This document shows positions 35,987 through 50,000 of a DNA stretch of 64,000 nt, piece by piece (position 1 is the first letter of the stretch; each line of letters starts with the position of its first letter). Below the pieces are notes generated by a model. That model saw only the letters and a list, made by a program, of their open reading frames with translations. It ran no database searches and was not told where the DNA came from. The DNA is from Hepsetus odoe. Taxonomy: Eukaryota > Chordata > Actinopteri > Characiformes > Hepsetidae. The translations under genes were made by a program, and so were the position numbers. The DNA is taken from positions 14,772,812-14,836,811 of the forward strand of contig CM029378.1 in NCBI GenBank assembly GCA_017165825.1, in the 5' to 3' direction.

Positions 35987-36219
35987 TGGGCAGCGGTGGC
36001 CTAGTGGTTAGGGTGGCTAGGCCTCTGGATCAGAACATCGTGGGGTCGAATGCCCTGAGGTTCCCTTAAGCAAGGTACTGTCACTGCTCCCTTTCAGTAT
36101 CCACCCCCTGCTGCATATGTTTGTGTGTATGGGTAAAATGCAGAGGTGTAATTTTGTTGTGGTTCACTGTGTGTTGTGCCGTGTACTCACAATGACAAGA
36201 ATCGTCATGTTCACTTTCA
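35987..36219 (+). mobile_element. tRNA-derived SINE, plus orientation
   Basis: The head GGTGGGCAGCGGTGGCCTAG and a shortened B-box region are followed by GAGGTTCCCTTAAGCAAGGT and the tail CTCACAATGACAAGAATCGT. It has small internal deletions relative to the copy at 9923. It lies beside the L2-like LINE remnant. Confidence 0.83.
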
Positions 36220-37233
36220 GTGGCTCTGCAGTTTGGTTCAAGATCCATGTCCCACAGTTTCCCTGCATAGAGCACTGAGCCAATCTTTAAAGGACAGCTT
36301 AGCTTAATTATGCAACACAAATAACTCAACTGTAAATATTACTATACTTTTAATACATCTTCTGAGATTTCATTGCCTATTTCCACCATTTCCATGCTGG
36401 ATGTGATGGATCAAACAGAAGATGGGGCTGACTTTAGTCAATATTTCATGAGATATCTGGCTTACTCCCTGCTCTTCCTGACACATTCTCACTTTCCCTT
36501 CTTAAAAAGAGCAACTGTCTGTCAGTTTTACAAAGAGAAAAAGGGTAAAATGGCAGAAAAATGTAGGTCTAGAAAAGTTTGGGGAGAGATGGGAGGTCTG
36601 TGTGAAATCGGCACGTGTTCATACCATGCGTCAGACTGAAGTTTCAGAGTTGAATATAGCTCGAAGCAATGAAAAAGCAGTGACAAGAAAGAACAGCATA
36701 TATTACTAGTGATAATAACTTCGGACCTTCAGTAAAGCATCTCAACAAAATATAAAGTGAAGAGACTGCACTGCGGTGCAGAGTTTCATCTTTACATTGT
36801 AAACAATGAGGAAGGAAACAAGAATATAATATAATACATTTAACACCATAGAGTGTTAGACAGATGAGTAGAAGAAAGAATAACTAAATCTTTACAGAGC
36901 CAAGAGCCTCTTTCCGCCCCAGGGTGAAAAACAAACATGAGGGGACCCTTGCAGGTCTAAGAAACATCTTTTTTCTTTCTTTCCCCAGGCAGCCATTTGT
37001 GACTCCCCATAGTTATTTCTGTACCACTTTCAGGAAGCCTAGACAGTTTGATCAGTTGAACACTGAACAACAAAACTAACGGAGATTGGGCAAAAGTATA
37101 CATACACTGAGCTGCCAGTTCAGTAGGTACACATTGGTCTTTACAACAGCATAAATTTGCTTATGGTTTTACAAGATGACTCAGCTGGAACTGTATCCAT
37201 GAAGGGATGAGCATGGTCTGCAAAGACATCTGA

Positions 37234-37447
37234 TGTGAAAGTGAAATGAAAGCGACAACATATTGAACCACAACGAAATGCGTTCTTTTCATTTAGCCCA
37301 CACACAATATGCAGCCATGTCCAGCACCCAGAGAGCAGTGACAGGGACTGTACCTTGCTCAACGGTACCTCAGAGCAATTTACTAGTCTGGGATTCAAAC
37401 CCACAACTTTCTGATCCTGGGACCTAGTCCCTAAACACAGCTGCCCT
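37234..37447 (-). mobile_element. tRNA-derived SINE, minus orientation, diverged
   Basis: In plus-strand order it shows the tail-side GTGAAAGTGAAATGAAAG, then TACCTTGCTCAACGGTACCT, GGGATTCAAACCCACAA (B box, reversed) and the eroded head CAGCTGCCCTGTC. Confidence 0.78.
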
Positions 37448-37889
37448 GTCATGGCTCAACAGTACAGGATTGCAGCATGAGCTCAAGTTACTGGAGCCAA
37501 ATCCTGAGTGTTTCATCATTATGATGAACATCAGTCCAAGCTTGTTTGTGTCTGTCTTTTCAGTATCTTTTCATTGTCTGGTAGCCTTTCTGATCTGCAA
37601 GCTGTTTTTATCCACAGGATTACCTGGAGCTTTTTTTTTCACAGTTTTCAGTAAACTTTTAATATAGCTGTGCATGAAAAACCCAGGATTGCAGCTATAT
37701 TATATTAGCATTGCAGATGCTAAGACAAGGACAAAATCAGAAAAAGTTAAAATGGTATAGAACATTTAAAAAAAAACATTTTTTGCATTCTTTTTTTTAC
37801 TTTTATGTCACTGCAGACAGTATGAACTCAACAGAGCATTACATCCTTAAACAACTAAGGTTAACTCAGGTTAAAAGGAATTCTTTTTT

Positions 37890-38112
37890 GTCATTGTGAA
37901 ACATGGCACAGCACACAACAAAAAATTCAACCTCTGCTTTTCACCCATACACACTGTGCGGCAGGGGACAGCTATTTCAAGTGCCTGGGAAGCAGTGATG
38001 GGGACATTACCTTTCTCAAGACTACCAGCCTACAGATTTGGGACTTGATCTGTGGGAACCCACAACCTTCCCATCCTTGGCCAGCTCCTTAATCACTTGG
38101 CCACCCCTGCCC
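37890..38112 (-). mobile_element. tRNA-derived SINE, minus orientation, diverged
   Basis: It has the tail GTCATTGTGAAACATGGCAC, a body with CAGTGATGGGGACATTACCT and the head CTTGGCCACCCCTGCCC in plus-strand order. The region between body and B box is rearranged. It lies about 0.45 kb from another copy in the same orientation. Confidence 0.75.
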
Positions 38113-39559
38113 AAAAGCTCTTAATAGAGAAAGAGTGGATCCCTTTGTCAAGCTCTACATGTATGGCAAGATATTACTTGGAAAATAAACAATAAAAATA
38201 TAATTTGATTGCTCAAAGTTCACTAGACACATTACCAAACCAAAGCCTCCATAAAAGAGAAGAGGTTGTAATTCCAGCAAATGATGACATACTCCATATT
38301 AATACCCATTTTTTTTAAACATTGTATATTACCATTTTAAGATTAATCTTCTTTTTTTGATCATGTTGCATCTGGTGCAGAAAATCATAATATAACATGG
38401 TAAAAGACATTTTCAGATTTCTGGTTACTTTTTTTAAATAACCTTATTAATTTCATTCATGCCTTTGTGTCTCTAGGTCGATTAAAGTTCTAAGCACACA
38501 GTATGACCTCTGCTGTTGATCAATGCCAAACAAACCAGAGCAGCTAGTAGCTGCTTCTTACTGTCTACTCACACGGTTAGAAATGACAGTTCTTCATCTT
38601 AGAGCTTTCTCTGTCCTAGCTGCAGGAAGGAGTTAAGAGGTGGAACCCTGTCAGGAGGGTTTCTTCACTGCTGGAGTCTTCACTCTGTGTTCTACACCAG
38701 GGAGCACCTCTCAGCCAGTGCAAAGAGCTAATGCAATACACTTCAGCAGTGTGAAAAACCCAAACCCTTCTAAAAGCTGTGACTCAACTCCCCAACTGAG
38801 ACGTCAAAATTAGAAATTCAGTCTACTGAAGAAAAGCACATGTGCAGAAACATGCACATTGACATATAAAAGTTCCACAATCCCAAAACACGACCACAGA
38901 AACATGGTCACACACATTCAAATAGACCAATAAAACCTCATTATATGGTTGTAATTGCAAGCTTTCAGAGCATTGAAAAAGAAACCACATTATATGCTAT
39001 AAGCTGTTTTTACAGTGCTTTGATGAAGGCCATGCTGCACATTCATTACGTAACACATCAAACTACCAGGAAAGAGCAGTCAGAGTGAGGACCAGAGCGC
39101 CACACTGAAGAGCTGAGAAGGCAATAAGTGGAAAGTAGCAAACCTTTAACAGTTAAAAACTTACTCTGGGTCAGTGTCCAGGGCATTCTTTGCTCATAAG
39201 TCAACGATTTCCTGTCACAAGGTATTAATGTCTTTAGTGAAGGTTTAGTATCCCACTATTGCGTTCTTGTCTTTCACAGGGGGCCTCACTTTTTCTCTTG
39301 TGTGCTTGTGTGTTTTCACACTGCTGAGTCTAAAGGTGAATTAGCCACTAGGGCTCAAACCACATTACAAACATCTTCAGCCACCACTTTAGTTCTAATC
39401 CTGTTCCCAGAACGTGTTGTTGTTACTTGTTATGTTCTACAAAAGTATCCTTTTGTAAGATTTTTAGGAATATTGTATTTGTTTAATACATTTTGAATAT
39501 AAAAACAACATTTTGTGAATTAAATATTAACTACCTGATAAAAAAAATCACCCCGTCCC

Positions 39560-39616
<57 letters not shown>
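39560..39616. repeat. (CA)n microsatellite
   Basis: About 28 uninterrupted CA units. Confidence 0.95.
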
Positions 39617-39618
<2 letters not shown>

Positions 39619-39899
39619 AAATTCAATCCAAATATTGAATTATAATGGCAGAATATGGCATATCAAAACATAATTTACAGAAAAAAGTTTTTTTTCAATT
39701 ATTTATTTGCTGCACAATGTATAAAAATGTAAATCACTTTTAAACATTTGAAAAACAATCTAATTCTCAGTCGTTAACATATTTCTAAATATTTTAAATG
39801 GGCTTAATGTTTACTGATGTTGTAAGATGTTGATGTCATCAAATAGTTTAACCAATTTTTTATTTAAAAATCAATTTATAAATCACTGTCAACAGGATT

Positions 39900-41128
39900 A
39901 ACTGCTACTAGGGATGCGCAAGCCAGTGTATTTCTTTGTGTCATTCCCCAGCCCGGATAAATGGGGAGGGTTGAGTGAGGAAGGGCAACCGGTGTAAAAA
40001 GTTTTACATCAGAAGTCGAGGCTTGGGTTAACAATGACCACCTCCACTGATGTTAGTCTACAGGATACTGGTGGAAACTGGGCTACTGTTGGCCAATGGA
40101 GAAGATGAAAAGGAGTAAGGCATGTTGAGAAGCAGGGGGAGAGAAGGAAGTGGAGGAGAGTGGAAGTGAGAAAACTTTGAATATTGGCAGCATGACTGGT
40201 AAAGGTAGAGAATTAGCTGATATGATGGAGAGAAGGAAGGCGGAATTTTTGTGTGCGCAGGAGACTAGACAGAAGGGTAGAAAGGACAGGTATACCATGG
40301 TGTGGATGGAAGGAGGAATGGGGGAGGTGTTATCCTGAAGGAAGAATATGTGGAGAGTGTTTTGGAGGTGAAGAGGGAGTCAGATAGGGTGATGAGTTTG
40401 AAGTTGGAAGTTGAAGGTGTGATAATGAACGTTGTTAGTGCTTATGCCCCACTAGTTGGTTGTGAGATGTAGGAGAAAGAAGAATTCTGGAGTGAGTTAG
40501 ATGAAGTGATAGAGAGTGTACCCAGGGGAGAGAGAGTGGTGATTGGTGCAGACTTTAATGGACATGTTGGTGAAGGGAACAGAGTTGATTATGGTGTGAT
40601 GGGTAGGTATGGTGTCAAGGAGAGGAATACAGGAGGTCAGATGATTGTGAACTGGAAGGATGGAAATGGCAATAGTAAATACTTATTTAAAGAAGAGGGA
40701 GGAGCACAGAGTGCCATACAAGAGTGGAGGAATTGAAGTGGTTATGATGCAGAAGAGGTGACAAACTTGGATTTTCATTGGGTGTGAAGAGGATGGACAG
40801 GATTAGAAATTAAGATATCAGAGGGACAGCTCAGGTTGGTCGTTTTGGAGACAAAGCTAGGGTAGCAAGGATTCATTGATTTGAAAATTTACAGAGGAGA
40901 GACGAGGATTATACTGGGAGAAGAATGCTGAAGATGGAGCTGCCAGGAAAGAAGAAAAGAGGAAGACCAAAGAGCAGGTTTATGGATGTGGTGAGAGAGA
41001 GAGGACATGCAGGCAGTTGGTCTGTAGAAGGAGGCAGAAGATGCAGAGGACAGAAAGAAATGGAGACGGTTGATCTGCTGTGGCGACCCCTAGCGGGAGA
41101 AGCCGAAAGATTAATAAGTAGAGAAGCC
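39900..41128 (+). mobile_element. RTE-like LINE, internally deleted
   Basis: The 5' part carries CCCCAGCCCGGATAAATGGG and an endonuclease remnant. The 3' part, from about 40900, encodes GKKKRGRPKSRFMDVVRERG and ends CTGTGGCGACCCCTAGCGGG followed by AGAAGCCGAAAG, the familiar terminus of a fish RTE-type LINE. A complete element would be about 3 kb, so most of the reverse transcriptase region between 40740 and 40900 has been lost. Confidence 0.8.
40150..40740 (+). pseudogene. AP-type endonuclease domain of an RTE-like LINE, broken
   Basis: Frames here spell MTGKGRELADMMERRKAEFL, CAQETRQKGRKDR and, after frameshifts, VMSLKLEVEGVIMNVVSAYAP and RVVIGADFNGHVGEGNRVDY. They include the GADFNGHVG core motif of LINE apurinic endonucleases (Asp-Phe-Asn). 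A stop follows GCEM and frame changes occur around 40340 and 40470. After VKERNTGGQMIVN the homology breaks off. Confidence 0.83.
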
Positions 41129-44100
41129 TAAACAGGGTTAACCACTGTTTTTCATAGCCTTTTATTATAGCCACGTCCAATCTTTGATGCTTGAAGCTTG
41201 TGAAAACAGCATGTGAACTGCATTCCAGCTTGTGGCTTTAGGAGGTTTGTGCAGGGTCATGTGTACTAAACTTTTAAATAAAAGATTTCATCTCATTAAA
41301 ACAAAGACATAAGAGTTAAAATCACTAGCTTATTGTAGGATTACTAGTATGATCTTTTCCGATGCCACAGCCATCAGTGGGCAGCAGTCCAAGAGAGCAG
41401 GGCTTTGCTTTGGATGGAAGGATGGCCCTTTCTCTCCCCCCATCATTCAACATTCTTATGTAAGAGAAGTGGCTGCTGGCATTCATATATATTGTCTTAT
41501 GTCTGTCTTTATTCACTTCACAATGTTCAAGCGATTAGTTTTTTGTTTTGCCTTTTTTTTCATTTCCTCCATAGTGCTGCTGTTTTTATTAAGCCCTGTT
41601 TCTGTTTGTAAGTCAGATTTCTAGCTTTATGAAAGCCCTACTGATTCTACAGAAAAAAGTGTGTCAAAATCCAGCGCACAGCACACAAGTAAAGCATTCC
41701 ATCAAAGACATTACAGAATAATTCCACCGTCAACAATTGGTCACATTTCCGCTGATGAATGCTGCCCTGCGTGAGCTTTGCTTTGTCACCTGTCGAGGGA
41801 GTTAACTGGCCCAAAACAACATAAAACAGCTCTTTTCAGAGCCCTGCAAAGTGGAGCGCTTCTGATTTAAGCAGAAGGTTTGATGTTTTGGATGTGAGAG
41901 AGACAGCAGGCTGACAGACAGGAAGGAGTTGACCCCACTGCACAAAGGCACTAAGATTCAGAAAACATCACTCCACTATTGATGTAACACAACACAACAG
42001 CACCATTGCTGGCCCTACACGTCTATGATCAACATCATCAATTCAGAGCAGAAAGATCTAAAATTAAAAATGACTTTTTATGGCATAAAGGTTTCTCCGA
42101 TTTTACTGGCTTTACTTTTGTTTGGAGTTAGAATATTTACACATCCCTAATTAGTTCTGTATCTAGACCACCCTAGTTTACGTCTCTCTGCTCTCTCGCT
42201 CTGTATCAAAATGTTCCATAACCTCAATAAAGTTTGGTACATTTCGTACTTTGAATTTCCATTTATTTCTTGGCTGTGTGAAAGCAGGAAAATATGTTAC
42301 ATATTTACCACTGCTAGAATATTTGGTTCCAAGTATTATATTAGGTAGTAGATATCTTCTAAAAAATTAAGCCTATCTACTAAAGCTGCAGTTTTTACTG
42401 CACCATACAATATTCCCAACAACAGCCATCTAAAAATCTAAATACATAAATAAATAAATAAAACGGAATAAAATAAAATATTTTTTTCTGCTCAACACCT
42501 GCATTGTGTTCATTCCCATTATAAACCAATCAGTAATGGATGTACCACTGCTTTGACTGTCATCAAAATAGTAATTGAGATGTTATTTTGCTGAACCATG
42601 AGTCTTTCTCATAAAAGCCAATGTTGCTTAGCAACAGACATTTCAGAGCACATGGGAACAGAGGTGTTTCCTGGCTCGAGCAAGTCTGCTGCGAGAGTTT
42701 TGAAACCCTGCATGACGAACAGAGAATATACAGTACATTCACCAAAAAGCATTCTAACTTGACACCATTCCAGAACTGGAGCTTCAAACTATTTGCATGT
42801 TAACCAACAGCACAGGAATAAAAAGAATCTAAAAAATGAATGTTGGTTTTAATGCGCTTTGGCTTTTTCCTAGTAAGTCTCACTCTGCTCATTAGCTAAC
42901 TTACCCTTCAATATTCAAAAAGTCTGGAAAAAGGCTTAAAAATCCCATTCAACCTAAAGAAGAACTGTACAACACAAGTGCAAAACATGATTATGTCATT
43001 AATTTCAAACATGGCTGTCAATATGAAACTGTTAATAACACATGAATGTATTCAATTGTAATGTGTTAACACTACTAATGTTCAATCTACTGTATCAGTC
43101 TTACTCATACAGGTTGCAATTACTCTGTGACTCTAAGACTCTTGCTCAGATACTCAAATATCAAATTCATTTCTGGTAAGAGTGGCGATGAAACGTGCAG
43201 CATCAGTGAGCAGGTAACTAACAAAAGCCACAGCAAAATGGAAAACACATCTTTTTGCTGGTAAATTTGTAGATGTGATTTTCTATCCTGATTAGCTATA
43301 ATATGATCATCCAGCTCAATTATGTAATGTTTCATGCCTCTAATTAAACACTGTCATGGTCCAATGTACATTAAGTATTTTTTGGCAAAACATTTCGTTG
43401 TAAAAGTTTCTTGTTAGATCTGAATGGACTATTTGCCAGTTCTCTGTAAAGCTTGTCCAGGCAGCAACTGTAGCAAATAAATGCACTTGTGTGAGCAGCA
43501 TGAATAGGTCAGGCAATACGTCTGGAGTAGAAGTAGGTGAATTAGATGATAAAGTAATAAACTACGGAGGACATTGTTATCCCAGAGCCAAGACGGAGAA
43601 CCATTGTTATAATAAATGGTATAAATACTTCTGTATATGAGAAACTGAGAGCATATCAAGTGAAGCACCAGTATTAGGAGTGTGTAGCTCCTTGTTCTTG
43701 CCAACAGGCCCCTCCAGGCAAAAAGCAATCAGGTTCCTTCAGCCTACCGCTTAGCATCTTCACAAAGCCACTAGCAGCCTAAGACTGGGACACAGGTGCT
43801 GACTGATACGCAATTCTGTTCATCACACAAGCAAACCACACCAAGGGAGTTAAGAGCTGGTTTAACAAAAAACAACAATCTTTGATTCGGATATTTTGTG
43901 TTCTTTTCAGTTATGGAAGATTACGATGAGCAAGCATGCAGTAACTGTTAGAGAATTCTCCTTTTCGTGACCATGTGGAAGTTTCTGACATGCTTTATTA
44001 AAACCATGCTTCTGCTGATCTTTATTCCCTGGAGTGACTTGTACATGAATAAGATGCTGCCCTCTAGCTTGAAATCATGCTCTTCTTGTTACTATTTTGA

Positions 44101-44454
44101 ACTTCAGTGGAACCAGCTGTTTATGCAGAAGTGATGTTAATAAAAAAACAACATAAAGGCCTGTAAATGGCACTAGAGGTAGGATTGTCTGCTGTCTTAG
44201 ACTGCTCCCTAGCAGTTGGCAGCACTTCCATCATTTCTTTTTGACTGCTGAAGCTTCTAGATGATTGCAGTGCAAAACTTAGTTGCTTAGATCTTGGAAA
44301 CTCATACACTTACAATCTAAAACTGTTTAGAATCTACATTTCAGCTTGTAAACAAATTAAATGCCTTATATTTTGCATAGAGAAAGAAAAACACTCGCTT
44401 TTTCTATTACACTCTGAATAACTGGTAACAAAAAGAGCTCTCAGTTCTCATAAT

Positions 44455-44598
44455 ACGGGGGTGCACAACTCTGGCCATATGAGGACAGGCATCCAGTACA
44501 ATCTGAGGATTTCTCTGTTCAAATACACCTGATTCAACTAATCTGTTAAACGCAAGGTTTACTGGGTGTTTGAGGAGGGGAATCAAATTGTGCCAGGT
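44455..44598. mobile_element. Possible hAT-related non-autonomous fragment
   Basis: The phrases GTGCACAACTCTGGCCATAT, CAAATACACCTGATTCAACT and ACTGGGTGTTTGAGGAGGGG resemble the interior of common fish hAT-derived MITEs. No clear inverted ends were seen, and the right end meets a SINE. Confidence 0.45.
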
Positions 44599-44602
44599 AC
44601 TT

Positions 44603-44850
44603 GGGGCAGCTGTGGCCTAGTGTTTAGGGAGTTGGCCACAGGATCGCAAAATTGTGGGTTCAAACCCCTTACCAGCAGGTTGCCCTGAGGTACCCTTGAG
44701 CAAGGTACTGTCTCCATCACTGCTCCCCGGGCACTTTCATAGCTGCCTCCTGCTGCAGGGTTTGTGTGCATGGGTAAAATGCAGAGGTCCAGTTGTGCTG
44801 TGCTGTGCTGTGCTGTGCACTCACAATGACAAGAATAGTCACTTTTCACT
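44603..44850 (+). mobile_element. tRNA-derived SINE, plus orientation, with expanded pentamer
   Basis: The head GGGGCAGCTGTGGCCTAGTG, B box GGGTTCAAACCCC and GAGGTACCCTTGAGCAAGGT are well kept. In the tail-proximal part the element's GTGCTGTGCT motif has expanded into about five GTGCT-type units (44795-44819). It abuts the right end of a possible hAT-derived fragment. Confidence 0.85.
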
Positions 44851-46853
44851 ACTGACCTTCTGGGCACTCCTGTTAAAAAAAAAAGATTGTACTGAAGAGC
44901 TGCCTAAATCAAAAAAAGTAGATTAATGAACTCTAGAACAACATAAAGTTTCTAAACATTTCAAAAGATTTGCATAGAACCATAAATCCAAGCAGTTCTT
45001 TAAAGAACAAATTCGGTGAATGAGATAAGATTATTTTATTAAAGAATCATCACAAAATGTAAAAGTTCCATACTAAATCATCTTCAGTCGTACATCCAAG
45101 CCAGCAACCTTGAATCTTTTAGCATCCTTAAATCTTAACAATATGTGGGCACGTTTTTATCTGTGCAATCTACCAGTGTCTCTTGGGCGATCGTCCATGT
45201 GCATTTTTAGCATGTTGTGATGGATGTGGAAGAAGAAAGAGTGAGTCAGAGAAGCTGGCACAGTCTGGCTCAGGCCTTCACTCAGCAGGGAGGAGAATTA
45301 GAGTCGCGTTCATCAGCATTTCCTGTCAGCACAACTATTACAATCCACTAAAATCCCACTTCAATTACAGTCAAATAACTGCTCCAATCACAGAAACCAC
45401 ACTCGCAACCACACAACCTTCTCTCTGAACAGCACAACTTAAACTAGAGTCCAGCTGCCAGGGCCAGAGTGTATGTGCAGTCACATGCCAAACTTTTAGT
45501 AGACAACAAAACAGGAGATGCAACAACAGACCAGTCTGCTGTAAGTGCCTCAAACAGAGTCATTGCAACTGCACCCAGTTAAAATATAACAACTACAATA
45601 ACAGAGTTAAAATAACTGCCACTCAAAATATACAGTAATCTTCTAAGACTTCATTGATATTCAGCAGTGCTTCCTTCAGCTGGCAAAAAATAACCTTGTT
45701 ATTTTCTTTTTAATCAGTTTCCTGTGCCGTATCGAATTGAGAATTCATCTTTATCTGCAGCCTCACATCCGACGGCCATATATTTATTTAAACTTACATT
45801 ACATTTACTTAACAGGACTCAGTTGCTTGTGCTTGTCAAAACATTTGATTAGTCAACACTTCACCAGACACCAAAATAGCAAGGTTTATTTAGGGTCGTT
45901 ACAGCACTCGGCAATTGTTTTTTTTGGTTTTTTTTTTTGTTTTTTCGGTTTGAGGTACAAAAACATAGCTTCACTATATCTAAACTACAGTATACAATCG
46001 GAACTCTTTATATGCTACAGCTTCACAGACAGAAAAGGAAAATAAAGAAAAGAAAAGAAGCACACTAAATCAAATGGAGAACACAACGAACACCCATGTC
46101 TGTGCTTCCGTGGTTTTCAATCATGCTTTATGCAATCAACACCCTGGTAACACCATGTTCTGATGCACTTGCGCTTCAGCAGCACTTCTTTAGCATGCCA
46201 ATAGCGCTCTTAACTCACATCACCTCACACTGATACCTCGCATTCAGCATCTTCAACTCACTGCCCTGTGGAACCGAGACAAAAAGATGGAAATCCCTAA
46301 AAGCAAAACAATCAAACACACCTTTAACGATATCACTCATCTATTAAAACTTATATAGCAAGCGTTCTCTGCAAGCGACTGCACTGTAGTGGCAATTTCC
46401 AGTACAGAAGGGGCAAAAGCAAAAGTGGGTTGATTTTCACAATGTCAGCTCTACACAATTATTATCAAAAAAGTTAGTTATGAATTGAGTTATAAACAAT
46501 ACAGAAAAAATATGTGAAACAGTATGGCTAAATGCCATTTAAGAAATGCTTGCAAAGAAGTTGATGAAGCTCTGTCTGTTTGTCCGTGTGTTTTTAGGAA
46601 TGGAGAGATAATTCCTAGATTTCCTTCCTGAGACTGGGCTAAGTGTAATGAACATATGATAATTATAGTTTAGTAAGTGTATCAATAAAAAAAATAATCA
46701 AAATATATTGGCATATTATGAGCCTTTTATGGTCATAAGAACAAAAAAGGACATGTTTGTAAATAATGACTAAGCTATATTATTTTCCCATTAGTATTCT
46801 TTTGTTCTAATTCTTTACCGGAGTCTTTTAAAATGTCAATACAGATTTATTGA

Positions 46854-47088
46854 AGTGACCATTCTCATTGTGAGTACAAGGCACAACACACAGTGAACCA
46901 CAATGAAATTACACCTCTGCATTTACCCACACACAAACACATGCAGCAAGGGGCAGCTATTGAAAGCTGCCTGGGGAGCAGGTACCTTGGTACCTTGCTC
47001 AAGGGTACCTCAACAACCTGTTGGTCTGGGATTTGAAACCACACTCTTCTGATCCTGGGGCCAACTCCCAAACCACTAGGCCATCCTC
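46854..47088 (-). mobile_element. tRNA-derived SINE, minus orientation
   Basis: In plus-strand order it shows TCTCATTGTGAGTACAAGGC, GGTACCTTGCTCAAGGGTACC, GGGATTTGAAACCACA and CCACTAGGCCATCC. A short internal repeat of the GGTACCTTG motif replaces the usual CAGTGACGGGGAC segment. Confidence 0.8.
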
Positions 47089-50000
47089 TGATGTAGAGAC
47101 TTTATGTAGAGAAAGTTCTGTAGGTGTCACCTAGTCCTGAGATAAATTCACACTACACGACTTTTGCCCTGAGTTTGCTATAGTCACAGCCAACAGTTTT
47201 TGAAAATCAGCAGCAAAATTCACAGATCTGAGGCAAATTGGAGTTTGTTCAGGCCTCTCAATGTGTGAAATGTTCAAAACAATACCCTAGAGACCTTTGC
47301 TTTACAGATGATCAGTAGATATCTGGGTCTGTCAGAGCGTCCAAATCCTGGAGCATAAAAATTTGTTTCGACTATAAGACTGTGAACAATGCACCCATCT
47401 GGCCACTTTAAAGGTCCTACAGTGAGTGTAAGATTTTAGAAATGTGCTTTCTCAGTAAAGTGTTATAATTTTGGCTACATGTAGTGAATTTGGTGAATTT
47501 GCTTCTTCATGCCATCAGTTTCAACAGTTGCCATGAAGATGCAAAAGACTTAAGAAAACAGAAAAGGTTAAACTGTCATTTTTTTTCTCCAATTCCTTTA
47601 AATGTATAATTAGCCTCTTAAGGTGAACAGCACTATAAGGCACTTGGCCATCCATGAATGACCTATAATGCATTTTAAATCATTCATGACGGGAGGTACA
47701 CAGCGACTACATGACAGATCAAGGTCTCTCGGTGGATCAAACCCCATTATAGCAAGACACTGTTTTGCATTTCATGTTATAGCCTGAGAAGGCTTGTAAT
47801 TACCTTTTTTTTACACTAGGCACATATACACACACTCTCACATCCCTATCCCTTCCCAGAGATCAACTCAGATGTTTGAAAGGACTGACTCTGAACTACT
47901 TGCACCCCTTACATCAAGATGAAAAACATGACAAAGATCTAAAAGATTCCACTTTTGATTATGAAACCCTTCTAGATCTCAACTATTTGCTTCAAGGGGT
48001 TTCATGACCCCCTTACTGATGTCACGCCCCACAAAAATATGGCTGGCAATAATTCCATTTCTATTATCTATTCACTAATTCTAGATTACAACGGCCAAGA
48101 AGACAGAAAACACAAATGAAGGACTGTTTCTGAGCTAGGGAAGATGAATAAAACATTTGAAGCCAAAATATAGAGAAGCTGGTTTGGAACAATGCGTTGA
48201 CACGTGAGGGAGCACATGCAGCTATTTTTACATCACAGAGCAGACAGCTGAGGGCGGGGAAGATCCTGAGAGCAGACTGGTCCCAGTTCAGTGAGCCGCT
48301 GCCACTGTTGCTGCTGTTGCTTTACTCCGCTGAGGTAAACACACACAGAGATACTACTGCACATATACACTGTATCAGTGCTTGCTAGAGTTAACAGCAC
48401 CAAGCCTCCCTGTGAAATTAGGTGAATTTCCTCACTTCTCCCTTTATTCTGAAAGTATGCAATCATCTGAGACATGTTTGGTGTCTGAAGATTTGCTCTC
48501 TGGTTTTGCGTTTCTGAGTTACAAGGCTTATGCTGTTATTAACAACTGTAACGAATAACCATATTTGTGACATTTTATGCAAAAATCACTTAAGCATGGT
48601 ATTTAGTTATTTGATGCCCTTTGTTATTTTTCATTTTATAATTATTAAAAACAGACAATGCAGTGGTTGGATGTAATGGATGGTGGTGGATGCTTTTGTT
48701 TGAATGCAATAAAGGCATTTTTACATAAATTCTCACATATATTGTTTTGTCGTTGGGCTTTTTTATATCAAATCAAATTTATATTATCTCAAATGTGCAA
48801 TGTCAAAGAGAGCAGTTTTTCGAACTCCAAGATCTGCTAGTTTTTATTTTTACATTTATATCACCTAAAAATATTTTTGGTGAATAAGTTTAATGACTAA
48901 TTTATACTTGTTAAAAATGTTATATTTTACCAAGCTCACTGAGCACTAGCATGAAGCAGAACACACTCGTCTCAAACTGTGTCCGGCTGCCAACTGAATA
49001 GAGTGCACAGTTAAAATCGCATAGCCGCACTTGTTATATATAGCTGATCAGCTTTCAGACATCACCCTTGGAGATAACATGAAATAAAAAATTAGAATTT
49101 CTTCATCAAACCATCTCTAAACAAATCTCAAATTCAAAAAGGGATTGTACAAACCAAAGGCTTACAAACTGACATAAATAAAATCCTAACTGTAAGAATG
49201 CCCAGTGGCCTTTACTGACCTGACTATTTTGACTGATTCCAACTAAAGTCTGCTTTTCTTTTTCACAAAAGCTCAATATAATGTTTGTGCCAGTCAGCAC
49301 CATCTAGATTCAAGATTTTTATTTCACAATAAGTCATTTTCACCATTAGCATCTCTCCTCACCCTGCAACACTGAACCTGGCAGCAGGAGAAGGATAAAT
49401 AACCTGTTTGAAATTCATGCCATGCTTTAATTTTTAGGCTTTCTTTGCCCAGAGTAGGCCTTTGACGCAGAAATAACAGGCAACCATTACCTTTAACATG
49501 TCTTTCTTCAGTTGTTTTGTTGTGAGGAACCAACAGTGGCCTGAGTAAGAGCAGAACAATTCTCTGTAGTCAACTACCAGTTAGCACCAGACAATATTTG
49601 TCTTTAGAAAATGTGCCTGGCTGAATTAAATTAGCTATAAACAAATAATATAATTTGTCGTGGCATTGTTTGTAGTGGAAAAAAAACCATGGTGGGAGAT
49701 ACACCCGCATACACAGTGAGTGACTGAGCTGTTTGATGGCAGACTCACCCATCGCACACACATTGCAAAGAGTTTTGGTTTAAAAAACATATACACTCAA
49801 TTTATAAGGAACTGACCACAGTCTCATTTCTTTTCTATTGATTTCTTCCAGGCTGGCTGATCTGCCTTGAGTGCGCTTTGCTAGAGAGAAGTGATGCCAT
49901 ATCTATCCTCCACCTAAAGCAGGCAGGTGAATGACACAGCTGGAAAGTAAGCAACCTTTCACTTCAAGCAAACACACCAGTCACTAATCTCACTTAAATC

